This document shows positions 57,787 to 64,000 of a stretch of 64,000 nucleotides of DNA, piece by piece. Position 1 is the first letter of the stretch, and every line of letters starts with the position of its first letter. The DNA comes from Roseibacterium beibuensis (GTDB taxonomy: Bacteria > Pseudomonadota > Alphaproteobacteria > Rhodobacterales > Rhodobacteraceae): positions 434,001-498,000 of the forward strand of contig NZ_BAABHW010000002.1 in assembly GCF_039542305.1 (NCBI RefSeq). Reading direction: 5' to 3'. Below the pieces are notes generated by a model, which ran no database searches, was not told the origin of the DNA, and was given only the letters and a program-made list of their open reading frames with translations. The translations under genes and the position numbers were made by a program.

Positions 57787-59586
57787 ATGACCGACCTCTC
57801 CCGCATCCGCAACTTCTCCATCGTCGCCCATATCGACCACGGCAAGTCCACGCTGGCCGACCGGTTGATCCAGCTGACCGGCACCGTGGCCGAGCGCGAC
57901 ATGCAGGAGCAGATCCTCGACGCGATGGATATCGAGCGCGAGCGCGGCATCACCATCAAGGCCAACACCGTCCGCATCGAATATCCCGCGCAGGACGGGG
58001 AGACCTATATCCTCAACCTCATCGACACGCCGGGCCACGTGGACTTCGCCTACGAGGTCAGCCGCTCGATGCAGGCCGTCGAAGGCTCGCTCCTGGTGGT
58101 GGACGCCACCCAGGGCGTCGAGGCGCAGACGCTCGCCAATGTCTACCAGGCCATCGACGCCGATCACGAGATCGTCCCGGTCCTCAACAAGATCGACCTG
58201 CCCGCGGCCGAGCCCGACCGGGTGAAGGAGCAAATCGAGGATGTCATCGGCATCGACGCGCAGGACGCCATCGAGATCAGCGCCAAGACCGGCCTCGGCA
58301 TTCCCGACGTGCTGGAGGCCATCGTCACCCGCCTGCCCGCGCCCAAGGGCGACCGCGACGCGCCGCTCAAGGCGATGCTGGTCGACAGCTACTACGACCC
58401 TTATCTCGGCGTCGTCGTCTTGATCCGCGTCATCGACGGGGTGGTCAAGAAGGGCGACCGCGTGCGCATGATGAAGACGGGCGGCACCTACCAGATCGAC
58501 AAGCTGGGCGTCTTCCGCCCGAAAATGCAGGACATCCCCGAGCTTGGGCCGGGCGAGATCGGCTTTCTCACCGCCTCGATCAAGCAGGTGCGCGACACCC
58601 GCGTCGGCGACACGATCACCCACGAGAAGAAACAGTGCCAGACCGCGCTGCCGGGCTTCAAACCCTCGCAGCCGGTGGTGTTCTGCGGCCTCTTCCCCGT
58701 CGACACCAATGATTTCGAAGACCTGCGCGACGCGATCGAGAAGCTGGCCCTGAACGACGCCTCCTTCTCCTCCGAGATGGAGACCTCGGCCGCGCTTGGC
58801 TTCGGCTTCCGCTGCGGCTTTCTCGGGCTTTTGCATCTCGAGGTCATCCGCGACCGCCTGGAACGCGAATACGATATCGACCTGATCACCACCGCGCCCT
58901 CGGTCATCTACCACCTGCACATGAAGGACGGCGAGGTGGTCGAGCTGCACAACCCCGCCGACATGCCCGACCAGACCCTCATCGACCATGTCGAGGAGCC
59001 GCGCATCAAGGCCACGATCCTCGTGCCCGACGAATACCTCGGCGACGTGCTGACGCTGTGCCACGACCGGCGGGGCGAACAGCTGGACCTGACCTATGCC
59101 GGCACGCGGGCCATGGTCGTCTACGACCTGCCGCTGAACGAGGTGGTCTTCGACTTCTACGACCGGCTGAAATCGGTCACCAAGGGCTATGCCAGCTTCG
59201 ACTACCAGATGATCGGCTACCGCGCCGACAACCTCGTGAAGATGCAGATCCTCGTGAACGAGGAACCGGTCGATGCGCTGTCGATCATGGTGCATCGCGA
59301 CCGGGCCGAGATGCGCGGGCGCGCCATGTGCGAAAAGCTGAAAGAGCTGATCCCCCGCCACATGTTCAAGATCCCGATCCAGGCGGCCATCGGCGGCCGC
59401 GTGATCGCGCGCGAAACCATCGCCGCGCTGCGCAAGGACGTGACCGCCAAATGCTATGGCGGCGACGCCACGCGGAAAAAGAAGCTTCTGGAAAAGCAGA
59501 AGGCGGGCAAGAAGAAGATGCGCCAGTTCGGCAAGGTAGAAATCCCCCAATCTGCCTTCATCAACGCGCTCAAGATGGACTCGTAG
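57787..59586 (+). CDS. lepA: Elongation factor 4 (LepA)
   Basis: A 599-residue translational GTPase. G1 is AHIDHGKSTLADR (residues about 13-25), then RGITIKANTV, DTPGHVDF and NKIDLP. The C-terminal domain specific to LepA ends GKKKMRQFGKVEIPQ(S)AF. EF4 acts on the ribosome under ionic or cold stress. MTDLSRIRNFS at 57787 gives the standard 599 residues; an in-frame ATG four codons earlier (57775) exists. Its first 95 bases have a decayed copy at 56613. Confidence 0.97.
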   Translation: MTDLSRIRNFSIVAHIDHGKSTLADRLIQLTGTVAERDMQEQILDAMDIERERGITIKANTVRIEYPAQDGETYILNLIDTPGHVDFAYEVSRSMQAVEGSLLVVDATQGVEAQTLANVYQAIDADHEIVPVLNKIDLPAAEPDRVKEQIEDVIGIDAQDAIEISAKTGLGIPDVLEAIVTRLPAPKGDRDAPLKAMLVDSYYDPYLGVVVLIRVIDGVVKKGDRVRMMKTGGTYQIDKLGVFRPKMQDIPELGPGEIGFLTASIKQVRDTRVGDTITHEKKQCQTALPGFKPSQPVVFCGLFPVDTNDFEDLRDAIEKLALNDASFSSEMETSAALGFGFRCGFLGLLHLEVIRDRLEREYDIDLITTAPSVIYHLHMKDGEVVELHNPADMPDQTLIDHVEEPRIKATILVPDEYLGDVLTLCHDRRGEQLDLTYAGTRAMVVYDLPLNEVVFDFYDRLKSVTKGYASFDYQMIGYRADNLVKMQILVNEEPVDALSIMVHRDRAEMRGRAMCEKLKELIPRHMFKIPIQAAIGGRVIARETIAALRKDVTAKCYGGDATRKKKLLEKQKAGKKKMRQFGKVEIPQSAFINALKMDS

Positions 59587-59718
59587 GGCGGGACTTGTCC
59601 CGCCGCACCTCGCCGGAAAGCGCGCCGAAAAGAACAGCGAAAGAAACCATTGCCGGCTCGACTAATTTCGTTCCGGCTCGTTTAAATTCGATTTCGCGCG
59701 ATCTTCACGGAATTAACC

Positions 59719-59747
59719 CCAGCCGCCCCCAAAACCGGGACGGCTGG
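59719..59747 (-). terminator. Hairpin after the secreted protein gene
   Basis: On the minus strand CCAGCCG, a 15-nt loop and CGGCTGG are followed by GGTTAATTCC. A 7-bp stem with a short T-containing tail, downstream of the gene that stops at 59761. It is a weak terminator. Confidence 0.45.
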
Positions 59748-59760
59748 CGCTCGTTTCACA

Positions 59761-60108
59761 TCACCAGTGGTGATCGCAGGTCGCGTAGATCGTGACCATC
59801 GCCTCGCGGGTCGAGGTCGGGCGGCCGCTGCGGTTGGTCAGCTCGATCGTCCAGCTGCGGGTCGAGGCCGGGAAGCTGGCGGTCACCACCAGCGGACCGG
59901 TCGGCGTCAGCTGGTCGTTGTTCGCGAAGCCGCCCGCGATGACGTAATGATGCGCCGGGCAGGTGATCGTCACCTCCTGGCTGTCACCCGATCCGACCAC
60001 CGGCATCTGGATCGTTTCGCTGAAGACTTCGTGGGCGCTGGCCTGGGTCGAGGCCGCAAGCGCGGCGGCGAGGATGGCAGTCCCCAAGACGTTTTTTGAA
60101 AAGAGCAT
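59761..60108 (-). CDS. Small exported protein of unknown function
   Basis: A 115-residue protein with signal peptide (SKNVLGTAILAAALAASTQASA). The mature domain is beta-rich (SETIQMPVVGSGDSQEVTIT, VVTASFPASTRSWTIELTN) with two cysteines (TITCPAHHY and YATCDHHW) placed to form a disulfide, and a His-rich C-terminus. I do not recognise the family. AAGGGGGT precedes the ATG. An inverted repeat TTGAC-N5-GTCAA lies upstream. Confidence 0.72.
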   Translation of the reverse strand: MLFSKNVLGTAILAAALAASTQASAHEVFSETIQMPVVGSGDSQEVTITCPAHHYVIAGGFANNDQLTPTGPLVVTASFPASTRSWTIELTNRSGRPTSTREAMVTIYATCDHHW

Positions 60109-60152
60109 AGTTACCCCCTTTGGTTTCAATAGGCCTTCAGGGTCCTGATTCG

Positions 60153-60167
60153 TTGACCCAGCGTCAA
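60153..60167. promoter_or_regulatory. Inverted repeat TTGAC-N5-GTCAA
   Basis: A 5-bp-arm inverted repeat 44 bp upstream of the secreted-protein gene. On the minus strand one arm reads TTGACG and could double as a -35 element, so a repressor bound here would block the promoter. Confidence 0.4.
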
Positions 60168-60261
60168 GATTCTTGTCCGCCGGACCGCCGGCAACGGTTG
60201 GAAACCCCCGCTTCGGAACCCCTGTACGTCCGCCGCGTTGGGCCGGTGAAAGGAGGACCCC

Positions 60262-60513
60262 ATGGATCGTTTCAGCATTCTTCTCACCCTTCCCGTCGGC
60301 GCGGTGGCGACCGGCGCTTTCACCATTCTCGCCTTCAATCTCGGCTTCTATGCCTGGCCCGCCGTGATCGGCGCTGCCGTTCTGGGCTTCGGCCTCAGCT
60401 GGCCCCTGGCCTACGTGATTTCCCGCCGGGTGAAGCGGCAGGACCCGAACTGGGACGAAACCCGCGTGGAGCGGACCGGCACCGTCCCCAACCCCGCCGC
60501 GCGCGAGGTCTGA
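60262..60513 (+). CDS. Small two-helix membrane protein
   Basis: An 83-residue protein starting MDRFSILLTLPVGAVATGAF, with two hydrophobic segments (residues about 5-25 and 29-53) and a polar cytoplasmic tail (RRVKRQDPNWDETRVERTG). Function unknown. AAAGGAGG precedes the ATG. It ends where the broken DsrE-like sequence begins, so the deletion that truncated the latter may have joined them. Confidence 0.7.
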   Translation: MDRFSILLTLPVGAVATGAFTILAFNLGFYAWPAVIGAAVLGFGLSWPLAYVISRRVKRQDPNWDETRVERTGTVPNPAAREV

Positions 60514-60913
60514 CCGGCGACACCCCCGCCTTTGCCGGGGGCGAGACGCCTTACGTCGCCATCCACGTGGACGAAAACGATCCGCAGGGGATGAACATGG
60601 CGTTGAACTAGGTCCTGAACGTCACCCGCTACTACGAGGAACACGGCGATAGCGTCATGGTCGAACTGGTCGCCTATGGCCCCGGCCTGACCATGCTGCC
60701 GGATGAGGGCAGCCCGGTGCAGCAGCGCATCGAACAGGTGAACCTCGCGATGGCGAACGTCTCCTTCTCGTCCTGCGGCAACACCCATGCCAACTGGTCG
60801 CGCCGCGACGGGTTCTCCCTGCGCCGCTCGCGGCTGGTGCCGAGATCACGCCATCGGGCGTCGTGCGCCTGATCGAGATGCAGGAAGAAGGCTACGCCGA
60901 CATGCGCCCCTGA
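60513..60913 (+). pseudogene. Broken DsrE-family gene
   Basis: The frame encodes the end of a signal peptide (TPAFAGGE), then PYVAIHVDENDPQGMNMALN, an in-frame TAG (60609-60611), then VLNVTRYYEEHGDSVMVELV, AYGPGLTMLPDEGSPVQ and SCGNTHANWSRRDG. A one-base loss near 60810-60815 follows, after which AEITPSGVVRLIEMQEEGY and the true stop (60911) are in another frame. The start codon and most of the signal peptide are missing. Three independent lesions make it a pseudogene of a periplasmic DsrE-like protein. Confidence 0.85.
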
Positions 60914-60953
60914 GCCTTGCGCCCTCCGGCTGGCCGGTTGAGGGGCGTCGCGC

Positions 60954-60993
60954 GTACGCACGGGGTGTGTACAGGCTGTGTACGGGGTGTGAC
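60954..60993. repeat. 11-bp-period GTGTAC repeat, copy 2
   Basis: Units GCGTACGCACG, GGTGTGTACAG, GCTGTGTACGG and GGTGTGAC follow each other in register. The block CTGTGTACGGGGTGTGAC is identical to copy 1 at 8844-8886. It lies about 100 bp upstream of the small membrane protein gene at 61091. Confidence 0.6.
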
Positions 60994-61090
60994 ATGGCCG
61001 GATCGCCGCTTGATCGGGATCAAGGCAGGTGTTGCGGCGATATGATTGACATGGGCAAGGACACGCGCCACACGCTGCGGAGGGACCCCC

Positions 61091-61270
61091 ATGCGTCTGT
61101 TTTTCCTGATCTACACCCTTGCATCGACCGCCATGGCCGGCATCCTCATCACCGCCGTTCTGGCCGCGCGCATGGATGGTTGGGAGCCCATCGTGATCGC
61201 CGCCGCCATTGGCGCCGTCGCCGCCCTCCCCGCCGCCTGGATATCCGCCAACAAGATCCGGAATCTTTGA
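61091..61270 (+). CDS. Very small membrane protein
   Basis: A 59-residue protein (MRLFFLIYTLASTAMAGILI...) with two hydrophobic helices (residues about 3-22 and 30-52) and a basic end (SANKIRNL). Relatives in Rhodobacterales are sometimes mislabelled CTP synthetase; nothing of that enzyme is present. GCGGAGGG precedes the ATG. Function unknown. Confidence 0.75.
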   Translation: MRLFFLIYTLASTAMAGILITAVLAARMDGWEPIVIAAAIGAVAALPAAWISANKIRNL

Positions 61271-61333
61271 GTCCGCCCAGCGCGGGTTTCGTGCTAAACT
61301 CCTGACTGCCAAAGGCTTTCGCAGGGGTTTCGC

Positions 61334-61822
61334 ATGTCTCGCGCCGCAGGCTACAGCCGGGTTCAGATCGCCTTGCACTGGGTGACGGTGCTTCTGGTCG
61401 CGCTGCAATTCCTGCTGCATGACGGCATTTCAGACGCCTATGACCGGGCGACGGAAACCGGTGCCTATGCCATCACCCTGCCCGTCGCCCTGCATGCCGG
61501 CGGCGGCATGCTGATCCTGCTGCTGGCCACGTGGCGCGTGCTGCTGCGCAAGGAACATGGCGTGCCGCCCCCGCCCGAGGGCGAACCGCCGCTGTTCGGC
61601 AAACTCGGCCACGCCGCCCATCTCGCGCTCTACGCCCTGCTTTTCCTCCTGCCGGTCACCGGCGCCGCCGCCTGGGGCGGCCGGATGGAGGGCGCAAGCG
61701 ATGCGCACGAGACCCTCAAGTCATTGCTTTTGATTTTGATTATCGCGCATGTAGCCGCCGTCGCCGTGCATCAGCTTGTCTGGAAAACCGGGCTGATGCG
61801 GCGGATGATGGCGCCTAAGTAG
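61334..61822 (+). CDS. Cytochrome b561 family protein
   Basis: A 162-residue inner-membrane di-heme cytochrome with four helices. Candidate heme histidines are in QIALHWVTVLL, LHAGGGMLILLL, LGHAAHLALYAL and VAAVAVHQLVWK, one per helix as in the CybB-type family. It likely passes electrons between quinol and a periplasmic acceptor. It overlaps the convergent hydrolase gene by eight bases at the 3' end. Confidence 0.92.
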   Translation: MSRAAGYSRVQIALHWVTVLLVALQFLLHDGISDAYDRATETGAYAITLPVALHAGGGMLILLLATWRVLLRKEHGVPPPPEGEPPLFGKLGHAAHLALYALLFLLPVTGAAAWGGRMEGASDAHETLKSLLLILIIAHVAAVAVHQLVWKTGLMRRMMAPK

Positions 61823-62576
61823 CCGTAAAAAACGCCCGGAGCGACGCCTCGAACTCGCGCGGTTTGTCCGCGTGGAGCCAGTGGCCAGCCCCCGGGATCT
61901 TCGCGAATTTCGCATTCGGAAACAGCGCCTTGATCGCCGGGCGATCCTCATGGCGGACATAGTCGGACTCCGCGCCCGTCAGAAACAGGGTCGGGCCGTC
62001 GAACGTGCCCTGCACCTGGGGGAAAGACAGGATCAGTTCCATGTCCTTTTCCAGCACATCAAGGTTCAGACGCCATTTGCGCGCCTTCACGTCCAGCGAT
62101 TGCAGAAGGAACGCCCGCACACCGTCGGTCGTGACATGGCGCGCCAGTTGCGTGTCGGCATCCCGGCGGCTCTCGATCACCGACAGATCCACCTTCCGCA
62201 TCGCGTCGATCAGGTGCTGCTGCGTGTGGCCATAGGCGACCGGGGCGATATCGGCCACGACAAGGCGTCGAACGGCCTCGGGGTGGGTCAGGGCCAGCAC
62301 CATGGCAGCCTTGCCCCCCATGGAATGCCCCATCACATCCGCCGTGCCGCCATGGGCGGCGATCACCTCGGCCAGGTCATTGGCGAGGTCCGGATAGGAA
62401 TGCGCTTCCATCCATGGGCTGTCGCCGTGGTTACGCATATCGACGACCAGAACGCGACGCACCTCGGACAAGCGTTTCGCGATCACGCCCCAGTTCCTGG
62501 CCGAGCCGAAAAGGCCATGCGCGATCAGGATGGGCGGGTGCGAGCTCTCCTCGCCATAGGTCTGGACGGTCAGCAT
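61815..62576 (-). CDS. Alpha/beta-hydrolase (YbfF-like esterase)
   Basis: A 253-residue cytoplasmic hydrolase. The oxyanion strand is PILIAHGLFGSARNWG, the nucleophile elbow GHSMGGKAAM (Ser near residue 95), and the catalytic His is in PGAGHWLHADKP near the C-terminus. VVDMRNHGDSPW is the typical YbfF/acyl-thioesterase-like segment. Substrate unknown; esters or acyl-CoA are likely. Confidence 0.92.
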   Translation of the reverse strand: MLTVQTYGEESSHPPILIAHGLFGSARNWGVIAKRLSEVRRVLVVDMRNHGDSPWMEAHSYPDLANDLAEVIAAHGGTADVMGHSMGGKAAMVLALTHPEAVRRLVVADIAPVAYGHTQQHLIDAMRKVDLSVIESRRDADTQLARHVTTDGVRAFLLQSLDVKARKWRLNLDVLEKDMELILSFPQVQGTFDGPTLFLTGAESDYVRHEDRPAIKALFPNAKFAKIPGAGHWLHADKPREFEASLRAFFTAT

Positions 62577-62676
62577 GCCCGCCTTCTAGCCGCGCGGTGC
62601 GAAGGTTGCCAGCGCAGGCTTGCGTCGCGCGGCCAGCGCGGTATGTCAGGCCACCCGATGCGAAGGACCGCACCCG

Positions 62677-63177
62677 ATGCCCAAGACCGACGAAGAGATC
62701 CTCGCCCTCATCACGCCGCAACCGCTGCGTCGCGGTCTGGCGGTGGGGATGATGGGCGCGCTTGGGGCGCTTGTGTTGACGGTGGCGGCTGAACGGCCAC
62801 CGCAGTCACCGGCCTTCCTGATCTTCCTGATCCTGTTCGGGGCCGGGGCGCTGTTTCTGGCATGGCGGCTTTGGCAGGCCAGCGCGATCACCCTGGAACT
62901 GACCCGCGAGGAACTGCGCGAGACGGGACCGGACGGGCGCCTCCTGTGCAGGCTGGACAACGTGGTGAAGGTCGAACGCGGGCTGACGGCCTTCAAGCCC
63001 GCGAACGGCTTTGTCGTACGCTTGAGAGAACCGGGCAGCCGCGTCTATGCCCCCGGCCTCTGGATGCGGTCGGGGCGGCGGCTTGCGGTCGGCGGCGTCA
63101 CCTCGGGGGCCGAGGCGAAATCGACCGCCGACCTGATGAACGTGCTGCTGGTCCAGCGCGGACAGGCAGGCGGCTAG
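62677..63177 (+). CDS. Two-helix membrane protein with PH-like domain
   Basis: A 166-residue protein (MPKTDEEILALITPQPLRRG...) with two hydrophobic segments at residues about 19-38 and 46-66, followed by a cytoplasmic domain of alternating strands (ITLELTREELRETGPDGRLL, FKPANGFVVRLREPG) that resembles bacterial PH-like domains. Function unknown. It overlaps the convergent dehydrogenase gene by four bases. Confidence 0.78.
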   Translation: MPKTDEEILALITPQPLRRGLAVGMMGALGALVLTVAAERPPQSPAFLIFLILFGAGALFLAWRLWQASAITLELTREELRETGPDGRLLCRLDNVVKVERGLTAFKPANGFVVRLREPGSRVYAPGLWMRSGRRLAVGGVTSGAEAKSTADLMNVLLVQRGQAGG

Positions 63178-64000
63178 ATCCCCTTGGCCTGGTAGCTGGC
63201 GGCGACGCGGTTGATCCCGACGATGAACCCGGCCGTGCGCAGGTCGCTGACGTCGTCGCGTTCCCACCAGACCTGCCGCATGGAGTCGTAGGCCGCGCGC
63301 ATCGTGTCGTCGAGGCCCGAGCGCACCAGTTCCAACTCATCCGCGCCACGCAGGTATTTCTGCTTGAAGTCCGGCGTCATCGACCATGCGCCGCCCAGGT
63401 GTTCGTCAAGGCGCTGCAACTCGTCCACGATCAACTGGTGCCGTGCCTCTTCCTGCCGCCGCTGCATCCGGCCAAATCGGATATGGCTGAGGTTCTTGAC
63501 CCACTCGAAATAGGACACGGTCACGCCGCCGGCATTGGCGTAGAGGTCGGGAATGATGACAGTGCCCTTGTGGCGCAGGATCTCGTCGGCACCGGCCGTG
63601 ATCGGCCCGTTGGCCGCCTCGATGATCAGCGGCGCCTTGACGTGATTGGCGTTGTGCATGTTGATCACGCCTTCCAACGCGGCAGGGATCAGGATGTCGC
63701 AATCCTCTTCCAGGACCTTGGCGCCGTTCTCGTGATAGGTGCCGAAGGGACAGTTCCTGACGCCGCCGTGACCGGCGATCCAGTCGTGCACGGCAACAAC
63801 GTCAAGGCCATCGGCGTTTTCCAGCGCCCCATCGCGCTCGATGACATGGGTCACCTTGCACCCGTCCTCGGTGCTGAGAAACAGCGCCGCGTGATAGCCC
63901 ACATTGCCGAGGCCCTGCACGATCACCCGCTTGCCGTCGAGCTTGCCGGAAAGACCGGCCTTCTTCACGTCCTCGGGGTGGCGGAAGAACTCGCGCAGGG
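63174..64000 (-). CDS. Glu/Leu/Phe/Val dehydrogenase, 3' part (glutamate dehydrogenase)
   Basis: The gene runs off the window; 275 codons of the C-terminal part are present. It has the Rossmann motif KRVIVQGLGNVGYHAALFL, IPAALEGVINMHNANHVKAP, IEAANGPITAGADEIL and VIIPDLYANAGGVTVSYFEW, all diagnostic of NAD(P)-dependent glutamate dehydrogenase of the long bacterial type. The catalytic N-terminal half lies beyond the end. This protein is distinct from the shorter leucine-dehydrogenase-like protein at 53738. Confidence 0.95.
   Translation of the reverse strand, partial: LREFFRHPEDVKKAGLSGKLDGKRVIVQGLGNVGYHAALFLSTEDGCKVTHVIERDGALENADGLDVVAVHDWIAGHGGVRNCPFGTYHENGAKVLEEDCDILIPAALEGVINMHNANHVKAPLIIEAANGPITAGADEILRHKGTVIIPDLYANAGGVTVSYFEWVKNLSHIRFGRMQRRQEEARHQLIVDELQRLDEHLGGAWSMTPDFKQKYLRGADELELVRSGLDDTMRAAYDSMRQVWWERDDVSDLRTAGFIVGINRVAASYQAKGI

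Noticed and set aside
57547..59550. N-terminal extension of the unrecognised minus-strand protein to 908 codons
   Set aside because: The extension is antisense to lepA; the protein is taken to start at 57546.
1..64000. CRISPR arrays, insertion sequences, prophage or rRNA genes
   Set aside because: No regularly spaced repeats, transposase or integrase proteins, phage structural proteins or rRNA sequence were seen anywhere in the window.

Overview
This 64 kb window is high-GC chromosomal DNA from an alphaproteobacterium, almost certainly a member of the Rhodobacterales (Roseobacter/Rhodobacter group). The supporting evidence is an alphaproteobacterial-type RpoH, a tRNA-His gene with A73 and no encoded G-1, a GTTC-N7-GTTC LexA box in front of mmcB, an ScfR-family regulator with TTTGCAAA sites, the nrdR-ribD-ribE-ribB-ribH-nusB order, and several small protein families that I associate with this order (DUF6476-, DUF6324- and DUF465-like proteins). 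Most of the window is ordinary housekeeping and transport DNA. I see no insertion sequence, prophage, rRNA operon or CRISPR array.

Layout. 0-16 kb: an MFS exporter and an ScfR regulator sharing TTTGCAAA sites, an orphan CoxG, a HAD-like protein without its catalytic residues, DMT and LysE exporters, a GMC oxidoreductase, yebC, an SLC13 permease, ymdB and fau. 16-30 kb: a TerB/J-domain protein, an endonuclease-like protein, a TetR/CoA-ligase/enoyl-CoA hydratase operon with a likely operator, pepF, an OxyR-like regulator divergent from a peroxiredoxin plus metallo-beta-lactamase-fold pair, an orphan flavin-dependent halogenase with a Gfo/Idh dehydrogenase, and rpoH. 30-41 kb: rluD head to head with a small membrane protein, tRNA-His, a cation antiporter, mmcB, a structured non-coding region (possibly 6S RNA), a Ca/Na antiporter, and the nusB-ribH-ribB-ribE block. 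41-48 kb: a three-gene capsule export/linker locus (kpsS, kpsD-like, kpsC) on the opposite strand, followed by ribD-nrdR. 48-64 kb: yjbQ, DUF2161, an SDR, rpmB, a copper-handling pair, a sirtuin, an LMW phosphatase, DsrE-like proteins (one intact, one broken), leucine dehydrogenase divergent from Lrp, a small foreign-looking islet, lepA, and the 3' part of a glutamate dehydrogenase running off the end.

The strongest candidate for something undescribed is the islet between lrp and lepA (about 55.3-57.7 kb). It carries a methyltransferase flanked by 65-bp near-identical direct repeats of the lrp 3' end, a decayed copy of the lepA 5' end, and an unrecognised 240-residue protein. The direct repeats look like the scar of an element that entered at the end of lrp and rebuilt its 3' end. 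Other notable signals are a dispersed composite repeat that sits next to gene 3' ends (three full copies), an OxyR-like protein with the second redox cysteine replaced by Phe, a riboflavin enzyme with a cysteine-less GTP cyclohydrolase II domain, and the structured RNA candidate upstream of the mmcB SOS box.
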